NCBI GenBank assembly: GCA_026018925.1 | Contig: JAKSZU010000005.1 | Coordinates: 18,772,779 to 18,836,778 of the forward strand | DNA length: 64,000 bases | Reading direction: 5' to 3' | DNA from: Tupaia tana | Lineage: Eukaryota > Chordata > Mammalia > Scandentia > Tupaiidae | Part shown: in pieces, positions 31,895 through 42,969 of the stretch | How the letters are laid out: each line of letters begins with the position of its first letter | Position numbering within the stretch: the first letter of the stretch is position 1 | The notes under the pieces: generated by a model | What the model was told of the DNA's origin: nothing | The model's database searches: none | What the model saw: the letters and a program-made list of their open reading frames with translations, nothing else | Position numbers and translations under genes: made by a program

Positions 31895-32495
31895 CATGTA
31901 CTGTTAATGAATTTTAGTGTGGTTCCTTGCAGTGAGTTTAGCCAATTGCGTAGGTAGAGGACACAGTCCTGCAAGAAACCACCTTCTCTTCTCATACCAA
32001 CTGCAGGTTCAGGGAGGTCCCAGAACTACCCACAGGTTCGATAATTCTCTGGAAGTACTCCCAGAACTTGCTGAAAGCTAGCATTTTCACAGTTTATTAC
32101 AAGGAAAGGATAGGTTAAAAATCAGCCAAGAAAAGAGATGTTCAGAGACTGAGAGCAGTCCAGACACGGAGCTTGTGCTTGTCCTCTCCCTGTGGAGCCA
32201 GATGTGGCAGTAACTCCTCCCAGCCACTGTGTGTGACAGTACTGAGGGTATTGCCAACCAGGGAAGCCATCCAAGACTTTGACGTCCAAAGTTTTTACTA
32301 GGGCTTGATCATATTCTATAAGGAGGGCTGACGTTTTATGTCTTACAGGTTTGAGTTAATGACTTCTTGGAAATTGGAACTGGTACAGTGTATTCCAATG
32401 CGCCCACCATAAATCACATTGTTAGACTGTTCAGTGGCCAAACCCCCAGGCAAAGATACTCCTATCAAGCAGAACATTCCAAGGCCCTAGAGATC
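31895..32495 (-). mobile_element. ERV-L (MLT2-like) solo LTR, antisense
   Basis: CACAGTCCTGCAAGAAACCA..GAGGTCCCAGAACTACCCAC..CACAGTTTATTACAAGGAAA (reverse poly(A) signal region)..CCAAGACTTTGACGTCCAAA..CAAACCCCCAGGCAAAGATA. LTR only; no internal retroviral genes seen. Confidence 0.7.
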
Positions 32496-32587
32496 ATCTT
32501 TTGTTTGTTAATTTTTTTTAGTATATTTAAAACCAGATCATTTATTAAAGTTATATGAACTTGAAAATTATTTAAACTAATTTTTAT

Positions 32588-32855
32588 GAGGTTTTTTTTT
32601 TTGGAGAGGTTTTTGCTGTAGGGCGTGTGTGTTTGCCAGATAGACAGAGAGAGACAGAGAGACAAAAAGCGAGAAATCACCCCCCAGGGGGGATGGCCAC
32701 CCAGCAATCCCTTCTCCTCCATTCTCCTCTCGGGATCTTGGGCACACACGCATACACGCCCGATGTGAGTTTAAGCCATCGGGTCTGGGACTCGAACCGT
32801 GGTTGACCGCATGTTGAGTCCAGTGACATAGCCATTACACTAACTGCTGGCCCCT
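32588..32855 (-). mobile_element. tRNA-SINE type A
   Basis: GGAGAGGTTTTTGCTGTAGG.. to ACACTAACTGCTGGCCCC. Confidence 0.92.
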
Positions 32856-33605
32856 AGTCCTATCGCATTTTGACAAAGACAAGAATGACAAAGACAGGAA
32901 AAGTAAGACAGTGTATCTAGAGATCACTGTCCCCAAGGACCCGAAGTGCCCTTGCACTTGCGCCCGAGGACTTGGAGGTTTTGTTGTGTCTGGTCTTTTT
33001 AAAGTCTTAAAAGAGTTTTAAGACTAAGATAACAAGAATTTTATTAGATTTAGGCATCAAAGGTGACTTTAATTTTTGATTTGTGTTTGTGAGGCTTTTT
33101 TTTTTAATCTTTTTTGAGAACTGGGACAGGGTGTAACGAACTGTTTTGAGGGGTATTGTTTGGGCACTCTAAGGTTCCCAAATCTTGCTGGGACCTCCAG
33201 ATGTTGTAGAGTGCCACTGAATGAATGACCACTAAAGCCAGATTAAGGTTAAAGGGAGTCTTTATTAGCAGGCTAGTGTCTAAGCCTGAGGCCTGGGGCT
33301 GAGAGTCAGAACTGCAGCCTCGATCAAAGTTTGAGTAGTTTTTTGTAGGGGGTCAGTTGCTAGGGGTTTTATATATATAGTTATAAAAGTTGAATCAAAT
33401 AGGTTAATTATTTTTGAGGGGTGTGGGGTTTTTATATAAACAGTTACATTGTTAAACAAAAAAGTTTTGGACTAGTTAACAAAGACAATAATAAATATAA
33501 GATGTCTCAAATACAATTTTTTGTATGATTAACACAAACTATTTTTTATGAAAAAAACAAGTTTACAATAACGGACAGCCATATTAGGATTAAAAAAACA
33601 AAATA
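32856..33605 (-). other. Unclassified LTR-like sequence in intron
   Basis: 33120-33540 contains, on the minus strand, CTAATAAAGACTCCC and TATATAAAAACCCC (TATA-like), suggesting an antisense LTR starting near TGTAACGAACTG. 32900-33110 holds CCCCAAGGACCCGAAGTGCC text of unknown origin. No coding potential. Confidence 0.35.
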
Positions 33606-33608
33606 GAG

Positions 33609-33873
33609 AGAACCAGCAGTTAGCGTAATGGCTATGTTGCTGGACGCCCACGTAGTCGACCGCGGTTCGCGTCCTGGACCCGGTGGCTTAAAACTCACGC
33701 CCGGCAGGTGTGCGTGCGTGCCCAAGATCCCGAGAGGAGAATGGAGGAGAAGGGATTGCTGGGTGGCCATCCCCCCAGGGGGTGATTTCTCGCTTTCTGT
33801 CTCTCTGTCTCTCTCTGTCTGTCTGGCGAGCGCACGCGCCCTATAGCAAAAATCTCTCAAAAAAAAAAAAATA
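33609..33873 (+). mobile_element. tRNA-SINE type A (GAACC subfamily)
   Basis: GAACCAGCAGTTAGCGTAAT head, GGTTCGCGTCC B box, CTATAGCAAAAATCTCTC, A-tail. Confidence 0.93.
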
Positions 33874-34212
33874 GACAAACAGTTGTTCATATACAAAATC
33901 TAATACGTGGCCTTCCACAAAAACATATTATTAGACATAAATAATAAGTTGTTAAAAAGAATATAAATTGCTACAGTACCATAAAGAGAGATTATTTATC
34001 ACTAGTTGGGGCAACCAGAAGAGGCTGCTTAGAAGATAAATTTAGAGATGAATATTAAAGGAACTGTGGTATTGAGACTGACCTTGAAATAAAGGAGGGA
34101 GGGTATTACAGGTGAGGATTCCAGGTAAATGAGGGAGGAGCCACTCCATACTGACAACAAAAAACAAAAACCAGAGTTAGTCATTAGGTAGTAGTTAAAA
34201 GAGTGAGGATTG

Positions 34213-34457
34213 GGACCAGCAGTTAGTGTAATGGCTATGTCGCTGAATCCCCATGTAGTCCACCGCGGTTCGCGTCCCAGACCTGGTGGCTTAAAACTCA
34301 TGCCGGGCGCGTGTACATGAGTGCCCAAGATCCCAAGAGGAGAACAGAGGAGAAGGGATTGCGGTGTGGCCATCTTCCCTGGGGGGTGACTTCTCACTTT
34401 CTGTCTCTCTCTGTCTGGCGAGCACACGTGCCCTATAGCTTTAAAAAAAAAAAAAAA
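34213..34457 (+). mobile_element. tRNA-SINE type A
   Basis: GGGACCAGCAGTTAGTGTAA head, GTGCCCTATAGCTTTAAAAA tail. Target duplication AGAGTGAGGAT. Confidence 0.93.
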
Positions 34458-34702
34458 GAGTGAGGATCACTTTTTTTCAATTTGTTCTAATGGAGGAAGT
34501 TTTCTTCCTTTTCAGTTTTTTCTAATACTTGGAGCTAACCTAAACAACCGTGAGTTTTAAGCCCTGAAGTGTTATAAAATTAAGATTATTTCCCATGATG
34601 AGGCAAAACCCCAATGATTAACGTTAACCAAAAACTTTATTTTTAAAAATATTTACCTTTTAGTGATATTTTCATTATTATTCAGTTCAAAATGTTTTCT
34701 TG

Positions 34703-34963
34703 GGCTGGCCCCGTAGCCTAGTGATTAAAGGAGCTGGATCCCACACGGCCAACTGTGTAGTTTGAATACCAACCTGGCAACTTAAAAAGCACAGCAGGTG
34801 CTGTGTATTGTATGTCCCAAAATCTGACAGTGAAGAAATAGAGGAAAAGGGATTGCAGTGTGACTATGCCTTATTGGGGAGCGCTTTCTTTCCTTCTCTC
34901 TGTCTTTGTCTCTCTCCCCCTCTAGTAAGCACATGTGCCCTCTGGCCAAAAAAAAAAAAAAAG
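34703..34963 (+). mobile_element. tRNA-SINE type B, near full length
   Basis: GGGCTGGCCCCGTAGCCTAG head, GTAGTTTGAATACC B box, GCCCTCTGGCCAAAAAAAAA tail. Confidence 0.88.
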
Positions 34964-35023
34964 TTCTCATATTTCTATGGTGATTTCTTTTTTAACTCAT
35001 GGTTTATTTAGAAGTATATTTCT

Positions 35024-35273
35024 TGGGCCAGTAGCATAAGGGTTAATGCAGCTAGATCCCACGTGGCTGACTTTGTGGTTTGAGTCTCAACTCTGGTGGC
35101 TTGAAAAACATGACAGGTGCATGTGAGTATGTACCCCAAATCCTGACCAGAGGGAGAGATGGAGAAGGGATTGTGTTTTGACTATCTACCATGGTGGTGA
35201 GGGGTACTTTCTGAGTTTACTTCTCTCTCTGTCTCGCTCTATCTGGTGACTGCACATGCCCTCTGGCCAATTT
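35024..35273 (+). mobile_element. tRNA-SINE type B
   Basis: TTGGGCCAGTAGCATAAGGG head, GTGGTTTGAGTCTC B box, GCCCTCTGGCCAATTTTTTA end. Confidence 0.86.
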
Positions 35274-35290
35274 TTTAAAGTATTTAATTT

Positions 35291-35519
35291 TTTTTTTTTT
35301 GGAGAGGTTTTTGCTATAGGGCGCGTGCGCTCGCCAGACAGAGAGAGACAGAGAGACAGAAAGCAAGAAATCACCCCCCCCAGGGGGGGATGCAATCCCT
35401 TCTCCTCCATTCTCCTCTCGGATCTTGGGCACGCACGCACACGCGCCCGGTGTGAGTTTTAACCTCAGTCGACTACGTGGGAGTCCAGCGACATAGCCAT
35501 TACGCTAACTGCTGGTTCC
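35291..35519 (-). mobile_element. tRNA-SINE type A with ~30-bp internal deletion
   Basis: GGAGAGGTTTTTGCTATAGG.. to TAACTGCTGGTTCCC; target duplication TAAAGTATTTAATTTTT. Missing sequence before CGACTACGTGGG. Confidence 0.93.
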
Positions 35520-35579
35520 CTAAAGTATTTAATTTTTAAACAGATGTAAATTTTCTAGTTATCTTTGCATTACTGCATT

Positions 35580-35812
35580 ATTTTTCATTGCCAGAGGACA
35601 TGTGTGTTCCCTAGAGAGAGAATGCTCCCTAATGGAAAATGATCATGCTGCAGTTCTTTATTCTTCCATTCCTCTGTCAGAGATTTGGTCATGTAAGCAC
35701 ATGTGCCTGGCATGTTTTATAAGCTATCAGAGCCATGATTCAACTCACAATTGGCCATGTGGGATCCAGCTCCCCGTGCACAGCCAATAATCACTGCACT
35801 GTGGGACTAGCC
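35580..35812 (-). mobile_element. tRNA-SINE type B
   Basis: ATTGCCAGAGGACATGTGTG..GGGATCCAGCTCCCCGTGCA..GCACTGTGGGACTAGCCC; variant head with a CACAGC insertion. Confidence 0.8.
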
Positions 35813-36205
35813 CATGTACAGTCGCAGCCCTGTGGTGATTTCTAGCTTTACTCTTAGATAGTCAGGATACATTAGCAGTAAGGTTTCAATTCTTTGAAAT
35901 TTCCTAATATTAAGGGAGCTGGATCCAGAACAAGTCTACTGGTTCTGTTTTTAGTGAGAATATGTGATCAAATCTTGTACTATGACTATGGTTTTTTCTA
36001 CTTGTTTTTTTTTTTTAAGATTTTGCCTTATATGTTTGTAGTAAAATTATTTAAATTTTTTATGTTTTCATGGTAAACTGAGCCTTTTATTGTTATGACA
36101 TGTCTCTCTAGTAATGTTTTTTTATTTATTTTGTTAGCTATTTGTGTATTGATATAATTACACAGAATATCTTTTGTCTAGTATTTGCATTGTATGTCTT
36201 TCCCA
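35813..36205 (+). other. IFT88 intron, AT-rich
   Basis: No recognisable gene or repeat; text such as CCTTATATGTTTGTAGTAAA may be an old L1 piece. Confidence 0.35.
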
Positions 36206-36207
36206 TT

Positions 36208-36372
36208 TAAAAAAAAAATTTGCTAGAGGGCAGGTGAGCTCACTGGAGAGGGATAGAGAAGAGAAGCAAGAAAACATCCTTCATAGAACATGGCCATGCC
36301 ACAGTCCCTTCTTATACATCTCTCCCGCCTTTCAGAATTTGGGCCACATACTCACACATACCTACTGTGTAT

Positions 36373-36403
<31 letters not shown>

Positions 36404-36487
36404 CCAAGCCATTGGTCCAGGACTTGAACCACAAAGTTGGCTATGTGGGATCAAGTTGCCTTAACCACCAAGCCATAGGCTGGCCCC
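36208..36487 (-). mobile_element. tRNA-SINE type B with internal T29 expansion
   Basis: TTTGCTAGAGGGCAGGTGAG..GTGTATGG then T (36375-36403) then CCAAGCC..AACCACCAAGCCATAGGCTG. Confidence 0.87.
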
Positions 36488-36538
36488 TTTCCCAGTTTTT
36501 ACTTCCAACTTTTCCATGTCCATACATTTAAGATGTTA

Positions 36539-36688
36539 ACTTTATTTATTCATCTATTTCAATTTGACCACATAGGGACAGAGTAAGTGAGAAAGAGAAA
36601 GAAAGTAAGCCACCAGGTCCAGGACTCAAACTGTGGTCAGCCATGTGGGAATCCAGCATCCCTAACAACCATACCACCTGCTGGCCCC
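36539..36688 (-). mobile_element. tRNA-SINE type C
   Basis: AATTTGACCACATAGGGACA..CCACCTGCTGGCCCC; target duplication TTAAGATGTT. Confidence 0.9.
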
Positions 36689-36756
36689 TTAAGATGTTTT
36701 TCTTAATAGCTGCATATAATTCAGGGTTTTTTTTTTTTTAAATACAGTTTGACAAT

Positions 36757-37006
36757 TTTTTTTTTTTTTTTGAGAGGTTTTTGCTATAGGATGCATGTGC
36801 TCACCAGAAAGACAGAGAGATAGACAGAAAGCGAGAAATCACCCCCCAGGGGGGATGGCCACACCACAATCTCTTCTCCTCTATGGATCTTGGGCATGCA
36901 TGCACACGTGCCTGTGTGAGTTTAAACCACCGGGTCTCCAGGACTTGAACCACAGTCGACTACATGGGAGTCCAGTGACATAGCCATTACGCTAACTACT
37001 GGTCCC
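36757..37006 (-). mobile_element. tRNA-SINE type A
   Basis: GAGAGGTTTTTGCTATAGGA.. to ACGCTAACTACTGGTCCC, internally shortened before ATCTTGGGCATGCATGC. Confidence 0.9.
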
Positions 37007-37014
37007 TTTTTTTC

Positions 37015-37204
37015 TTTTTTCTTTTTTTTTTTTAAGAATTATTTTATTTAACATTATTTATTTGTTTGTTTGTTTGTTTATTAAATTTGACCAGAGAGAG
37101 AGAGAAAGTCAGAAAGCAAGCCGCCAGGTCTGGAATTCAAACCATGGTCCACCATGTGGGAGTCCAATGGTAGTCCTTAACCACCACGCCTCCTGCCAGT
37201 CCCG
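37015..37204 (-). mobile_element. tRNA-SINE type C
   Basis: (TTTG)n tail, AATTTGACCAGAGAGAGAGA..GTGGGAGTCCAATGGTAGTC..CTCCTGCCAGTCCC. Confidence 0.86.
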
Positions 37205-37207
37205 ACA

Positions 37208-37414
37208 ATCTTTTTTTTTTTCTTAATCCTAGAGAAAAAACAATGGGGTCTAGTCATACTACGGTCCTTTTTTTCCTCCAGTTCTCTACCCTGTCAGTAT
37301 CCTGTACCCAGTGTGTTTTTCAAGTTGTTGCAACTGGAACTCAAACCCTGGTTGACTGTGTGGGATCTAGCTTCCTCTGTGCAGCACTTAACCATTGCAC
37401 TACAGACTGACCTT
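37208..37414 (-). mobile_element. tRNA-SINE type B, diverged
   Basis: GGTCTAGTCATACTACGGTC..GTGTTTTTCAAGTTGTTGCA..GTGTGGGATCTAGCTTCCTC..CACTACAGACTGACC. Confidence 0.68.
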
Positions 37415-37611
37415 CTTATTCATTCAGTTAAACGTTTATTCTTTTTACATATATGAAAATACTGGTTTGCCTTAAAATTTACTGGGTGGTTATTTGTTCT
37501 TATGGTTTGTTTTTCCTGCCTCTCTTATGTTTCATTTTCTCTCCTTTTTATGCCTTCCTTTAGTTTTTTTTTTAATCTTTCCCTTTTCTATTATGTTGAT
37601 AGTTTACAATC

Positions 37612-37870
37612 TCTTTTATTTATTTATTTAGTTAGTTTTTTGAAGAGGTTTTTGCTATAGGGCACGTGCGCTCACCAGAAAGGCAGAGAGACAGAAAGTG
37701 AGAAATCACCCCCTGAGGGGATGGCCAAGCCGCAATTCCTTGAACTCCTCCATTCTCCTCTCTGATCTTGGGCACGCATGCACACATGCCAGGCATGAGT
37801 TTAAGCCGCCAGGTCCGGGACTCGAACCACAGTTGACTACATGGGAGTCCAACGACATAGCCATTACGCT
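37612..37870 (-). mobile_element. tRNA-SINE type A lacking its extreme 5' end
   Basis: GAAGAGGTTTTTGCTATAGG.. stops at GACATAGCCATTACGC, about 15 bp short of the usual start. Confidence 0.88.
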
Positions 37871-38388
37871 TTTAGTGTTTTAGTGTTTCCTTAAAGATCA
37901 CAACTCAGATCACAACTCTTATATTTAACTTATTACAGTCTAGTAGAGTGAAATAATTTTAGTACTTCCTGGAAGTGCCAGAATTTTATTTTATTTTCAG
38001 TTCTAGAATTTCCATTTATTCCTTTTTTTATTTTCTAGTTCTCTGCTGAAATCGTCAAGCTTGTTTTTTAATTCATTGATCGTTTTAAGCTTTAGTATGT
38101 TAAAGTCTGTGTCTTACATATATCCTCTTCTGAGTTTCTTTCCATTAGTTTGTGGTTGGCTTTTGCTTAGGTAGTTCATCTTATATGTCTGGTTGTTCTG
38201 ATTGCATCCCAAACATTGTACGAAAATTTTAGAGATAATTTATTGCTCTATGTCTGCGTTTCCAATATGATAACCATTAGCCATATTAACTATGTACATT
38301 TAAATTATTTAAAATATAAAAACTCAGATCCTTGTTGTACTAGCCACTTGTTAAATGCTCATCAGTTATGCGTGGCAAGTGGGTATCT
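37871..38388 (+). other. IFT88 intron
   Basis: 37990-38280 (TTCAGTTCTAGAATTTCCAT..CTCATTGATCGTTTTAAG-like text) resembles antisense L1; no exon seen. Confidence 0.4.
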
Positions 38389-38389
38389 T

Positions 38390-38630
38390 TTTTTTTTTTT
38401 TTTGGAGAGGTTTTTGCTATAGGGTGCGTGCACTTGCCAGAGAGACAGAGAGACAGAAAGCGAGAAATCATCCCTCAGGGGGGATGGCCACGCCGCAGTC
38501 CCTTCTCCTCCATTCTCCTCTCGGGATTTTGGGCACACACACACCCAGCGTGAGTTTAAGCCACCGGGTCTGGTACTCAAACCGCGGTCAACTACGCGGG
38601 AGTCTAGCGACATAGCCATTAACTGCTGGT
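38390..38630 (-). mobile_element. tRNA-SINE type A
   Basis: GGAGAGGTTTTTGCTATAGG.. to AGCCATTAACTGCTGGTAC. Target duplication TGGCAAGTGGGTATCTT, 17 bp and exact. Confidence 0.95.
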
Positions 38631-39134
38631 ACTGGCAAGTGGGTATCTTATCAGAAAAGGCAGATAGTGAATATTTCCATTTCTACACCAAGTTGTATTG
38701 AATTAGTATAGCTCTAGAAGAGCTCTCTTTCACTAGAAAGAATTTACTTTTACTTACGGCCTTAGCAGCCCTAGGAATCCCTAATCACCTTTATCCAGCT
38801 GGTTTTGCAATGATTCTACATTGGACTTCAGTCCTGTGAGTGCTGGTATACTTCTTTTTCCCTTTAGTTTTAGGGTATAGGCTTTTGTGATCACAATCTT
38901 AAGCCTGGAGGATTACCAGAGCTGCTTCCTTGGCAGGCTGTCGACTCTTTACACACGGTGAGGCTGTTAGGAGTACACTCAGATTCTCAGCCATGCCTCT
39001 GGGATTAACAGATTTTTGTAGGAGAAAAACAGAAGAATGTGGACTCACCTCTCTAGCCTTCCCTCCTCTTTTTTATTTTGAGACCTTGTAATACTATATT
39101 GTCTTGACAGTTCTCTGGTATCTTCAAAATGACT
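38631..39134 (+). other. IFT88 intron, unique
   Basis: No exon or clear repeat. Text at 38850-39000 may be an old L1 piece. Confidence 0.35.
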
Positions 39135-39382
39135 TTTCAAAAAAATTGCTAAAGGGCACGTGTACTCACCAGAGACAGAGACAGGTAGAGGGGAAGGAGA
39201 ACATGCACCCCAATGGGGTATGGTCATTACAGAATCTCATCATCCACCTCTCCACCCTGTTGGCATTTGGAGCATGCACACACACATTCCCAACATATTT
39301 TTCAAGTCACTAGTTAAGAAATTTGAACTGTGCAGTCCACTGTAGGAGTCAGCTCCCATAATCACCAGGCCATCAGGTCAGC
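39135..39382 (-). mobile_element. tRNA-SINE type B
   Basis: AATTGCTAAAGGGCACGTGT..CAATGGGGTATGGTCATTAC..AATCACCAGGCCATCAGGTC; flank TTCAAAATG repeated. Confidence 0.82.
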
Positions 39383-39486
39383 CATTCAAAATGTTTTTAT
39401 TTTTTTTAACAAAATATTGTTGTCCTTTGCTTTTTTGATCATTCTTAGTAAGAAGTTTTTTGTTTGTTTGATTTTGGTTTTGTTTA

Positions 39487-40020
39487 AAATTGCCAGAGGA
39501 GGGAACCAGCAGTTAGCGTAATGGCTATGTCGCTGGACTCCCACATAGTCGACCGCGGTTCGCGTCCCGGACCCGGTGGCTTAAAACTCACGCCGGGCGC
39601 GTGTGCGTGCGTGCCCAAGATCCCAAGAGGAGAATGGAGGAGAAGGGATTGCGGCATGACCATCCCCCCTGGGGGGTGATTTCTCGCTTTCTGTCTCTAT
39701 GTCTCTCTCTCTCTCTGCGTCTGGCGAGTGCACGCGCCCTATAGTGATAAACCTCTCCAAAAAAAAAAAAAAAAAAAAAAAAAATTGCCAGAGGATACAT
39801 GCTTTCACCAGAAACAAAGAGAAGGAGAGGGAGAAAAGCACCTCTCCCAATGAGGCATGTTCACACCACAATCCCTTTTCCAATTTTCCATCCTATCAAG
39901 ATCTGGGACATGCATACATACGTGCCTGGTGTGTTTTCGGGCCACTGGGTCCAGGATTCCGACCGTGCAGTTGGCCGTGTGGGAATTAACCCCCTTAACC
40001 ACCAGGCCACACACAGGGCC
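39487..40020 (-). mobile_element. tRNA-SINE type B split by an opposite-strand type A
   Basis: AAAATTGCCAGAGGA is duplicated at 39488 and 39780 as the inner insertion's target. The type B body then runs to AACCACCAGGCCACACACAG. Confidence 0.9.
39503..39779 (+). mobile_element. tRNA-SINE type A (GAACC subfamily), nested
   Basis: GGAACCAGCAGTTAGCGTAA head, GGTTCGCGTCCCGG B box, GTGATAAACCTCTCC and ~25 A; 15-bp target duplication. Near consensus. Confidence 0.96.
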
Positions 40021-40071
40021 CAGAAGTTATTCATGTTTTTTAAGACTTGTTTTTGTAATTTTATTTACTAT

Positions 40072-40237
40072 TACTATTTTTTTTTAATTTTGCTATAGGA
40101 AACATGCACTCACTAGAGAGAGACAGAGGGAGAGAAATAGAGAGAAAGTGAGAAAGCAAGCTGCCTGTTCCGGGACTTGAACTGTGGTCACCCATGTGGA
40201 ATCCAGTGCCTCAGCCACTTACACCACCTGCTGGCCC
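40072..40237 (-). mobile_element. tRNA-SINE type C
   Basis: TTTTGCTATAGGAAACATGC..CCACCTGCTGGCCCC. Confidence 0.86.
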
Positions 40238-40364
40238 CAGGAAGTATTTTTAAAACAGTAGTCTATCATAGCTAGAAGTAGAATCTCTCCATAAACGATA
40301 TTTAATCAAGTATTTCAAATGATTATGCCTCCCAACTGAAGGGTTTAGGATACTTTACCTATAT

Positions 40365-40610
40365 GGTCCTTTTTATTCCAACTACAATTTTGTGACCAGT
40401 ATACTTCATATCCTCATTTAAAAGATAAGAAAATTTAGGTCAAAAAAATTAAATAACCATACTTAGTCAAGGAAGAGCTGAGATTTAAACCTAGATTCTC
40501 AGAATCGAAATTCCCATGACTGTTGCTTACTCTAGCGGCTGATCCTAAATGATAATGCAGTAAATATTTAATGAATGTTAGATACATTATAGCAAATCTT
40601 ATTGGCACCT
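40365..40610 (-). mobile_element. MIR fragment, antisense
   Basis: TCCTCATTTAAAAGATAAGA..CATACTTAGTCAAGGAAGAG..GAGATTTAAACCTAGATTCT follows the antisense MIR core. Confidence 0.72.
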
Positions 40611-40837
40611 CAGGTCCTTCTAAAGTCCCCTTTTCCTTTAAGATGAATTCTAGAATGAATCTCCATTTCAGGGTTTAAACTCCCTGAGCTGCTAGTATTT
40701 AAGATAGTTTAAAAGAAACCATTATAAATATTATATAAATATATCTATGATGAGTCTATATTTTCCATTTCTTTTCCAGTTTTCTGTTATATAGCTTAAT
40801 CTGAATTCTGTTAACTATTTTCTTTTTCCTCCCCAAG

Positions 40838-40894
40838 ATAACTGCTAAAATACCAAGCACGGCAGTTACTAGACCTATAGCTACTGGATATGGG
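40838..40894 (+). CDS. IFT88: IFT88 coding exon, residues 52-70
   Basis: Fifty-seven bases with acceptor cctccccaag and donor GGG|gtaggt encode ITAKIPSTAVTRPIATGYG, phase 0 to phase 0. The preceding intron is ~12.9 kb and is filled with SINEs, L1 and LTR pieces. Confidence 0.96.
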
Positions 40895-41650
40895 GTAGGT
40901 TTTTGTAAGCTGAAAATATTAAGATGCTTTTTATCATACATAAGTTCACTTTAGGCAGTTCTAAATAATTTTAGCTATCTTTCAGTTCAAGACCCAGGTC
41001 TTCCATTTTGGATAGTTGTAAATATTTTAAAAGTCTTAATATTATTAACAGCTGTAGTCACTTTGATTCATAAATATATCAGAAAATATTGTATTACCTT
41101 TTTCCATTTGTAAATCTTGTCTTTGTTACTTTACTTTCTTTCATTTTCTACATAATATAACCAAATATCATCTGTCTTCCATTCACATATTTTATGTGAA
41201 GTTAGATGTTATGTAAATGTCATAGTATTTATCAGAGTAAAAACCTTATTAATTAATAATAAAAAAATGAAACCTAAGAAAAGTATTTCAGAGGCATATG
41301 TTTGGGTTTTGCCTACATTAGAGACCTTTAGAGAGAACATGCTATATAAAACTCTTTAAAAGAAATAAACCTTTTAATCTTGCACAAATACCTACAATTT
41401 ATATGAAATAATAGAGGAAATGGAAGGAAATGGAAAAATGAAATAGAATATTCATCTTCTGGTCTTTACAGTATTTTCTAAGGGATTAGAAAAATGACTT
41501 CAGAACCTAAAGGTCCAGGGCACTTGACTTCACAATGCCCCTTTCTATGAGTGATAAAAATAACCTTCTACCTAATATAACTCTGTGGGTATGTCTTACG
41601 AAACATAATTTTATTAATCAGACTGAGCATATATATTACTTATTAGTTTG
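40895..41650 (+). other. IFT88 intron, AT-rich, unique
   Basis: No insertion of recent SINEs, no exon seen. Confidence 0.45.
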
Positions 41651-41654
41651 ACTT

Positions 41655-41882
41655 TTTCTGGTGTTTCAGAATAAGAGGCAACAAATTTTCTGATGAAGGA
41701 CCAGATATTTTCAGCATTGCAGGTCATGTGGTCTTTGCCACAACTATCCAGCTCTGCATTTGTAATGCCAAAGCAGCCATAGGCAATGTGCAAGCAAATG
41801 GGGCATGAGTGTGTTTTAATAAAACTTTATTTCAAGACTGTGGGTTATAGTTTGCTGATCCATTTTAGAGTTTCATGGTCTC
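41655..41882. mobile_element. Ancient hAT (Charlie-type) fragment
   Basis: GAAGGACCAGATATTTTCAG, GCAGGTCATGTGGTCTTTGC, CCAAAGCAGCCATAGGCAAT, AATAAAACTTTATTTCAAGA and TAGTTTGCTGATCC are hallmarks of a common placental hAT element; subfamily not assigned. Confidence 0.75.
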
Positions 41883-42032
41883 ACCATATACCCTCAAGTG
41901 ACAAATGAAAAAAAAATTTTTACTCACTGATAGACTGAATAAAAGTTACGAAGAAAATGTCTATAATTTGGTTTATAAATTAATGGTAGATGTTTTTAGG
42001 AATCCTTGTAACTTAACTTTTCTTTTTACCAG

Positions 42033-42086
42033 TCCAAGACATCGCTGACATCATCAATGGGAAGACCAATGACAGGGGCTATTCAG
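42033..42086 (+). CDS. IFT88: IFT88 coding exon, residues 71-88
   Basis: Fifty-four bases, acceptor ctttttaccag, donor CAG|gtatct. Encodes SKTSLTSSMGRPMTGAIQ in phase 0. It carries one of the RPMT repeats characteristic of the IFT88 low-complexity N-terminal region. Confidence 0.96.
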
Positions 42087-42687
42087 GTATCTTGGTCATG
42101 TGGTTGTTCGTTCATGCCTTTCTTATTTCTCGGAATTTATTACTAAAACTTTTTCCTCTTATTATATTACTTTAGAATGTTAAAGATGTTCCTTGTATAG
42201 TGACCCTGATCCTTAAAATTGTGGGCTTCAAGGTTAGAGTGTTCTAAATCTTCAGAGGCTAAGTCTCTTTGGGTATATTTGTTCAGGTCTCAGATGAAAT
42301 CCCATTAGGGAGTGGAAGTAGGACCAATAGTTTGCTTATATAATGTAGACAGGTAAGTTTTTCCTGTGCTACTATTTTAATAATTTCTATGCTTTCTCAT
42401 AGGTATATAGGAGATCAACCAAAAGTAGGAGAGTAGCTAACTAATAAGCTAATTAATTAATTTTTTTTCTTTTCAAACCGAGATAAGCCCTTTAGATCAA
42501 AGAATTGAAATTTTACAGAGGAAGGAGAAAGTAGAGCTAGGTATTGATACATGAGAAGGCTGAAGTAAAGAGTAAACAGATAATGATTAAAAATCAGTAT
42601 TGAAAATTGGGATTATAAATGTGCAGAGCTGTAAAGAGGTGGATCTAATTTAAGATTAATTTTTAAATGATTCCTGTTTTTCTGAAG

Positions 42688-42751
42688 GATGGAGTAACTA
42701 GGCCCATGACAGCAGTGAGAGCAGCTGGTTTTACCAAAGCAGCTTTGAGAG
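42688..42751 (+). CDS. IFT88: IFT88 coding exon, residues 89-110 (split Gly)
   Basis: Sixty-four bases, acceptor tttctgaag, donor AGAG|gtttgt, which is a weaker donor. Encodes DGVTRPMTAVRAAGFTKAAL then R and the first base of Gly110. Exits in phase 1, matching the next coding exon, which opens with GC. Confidence 0.95.
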
Positions 42752-42872
42752 GTTTGTTACACCATCTCTTCTGATAATATTTTTAGATCTTTTGATTTTT
42801 TTACTGTTTTTGTGTATATAAACATTATTAATTCTAATATGCCATTGATTATAAGATGCACTGTTATTTCAG

Positions 42873-42926
42873 GTGCCATTAGAAAGGAAAGAGGTGATGA
42901 AAATGTTCCGTATCTCAGCTGGGATG
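42873..42926 (+). other. Candidate cryptic/alternative IFT88 exon (54 nt)
   Basis: ctgttatttcag precedes and gtagtt follows a 54-base open segment. Spliced after the 42688 exon in phase 1 it would insert 18 residues (AIRKERGDENVPYLSWDG-like) without shifting frame. I know of no such residues in IFT88. Could be chance. Confidence 0.25.
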
Positions 42927-42969
42927 GTAGTTACACCAGTATTTAATTTGTCAAAATGTATGGAACTGG

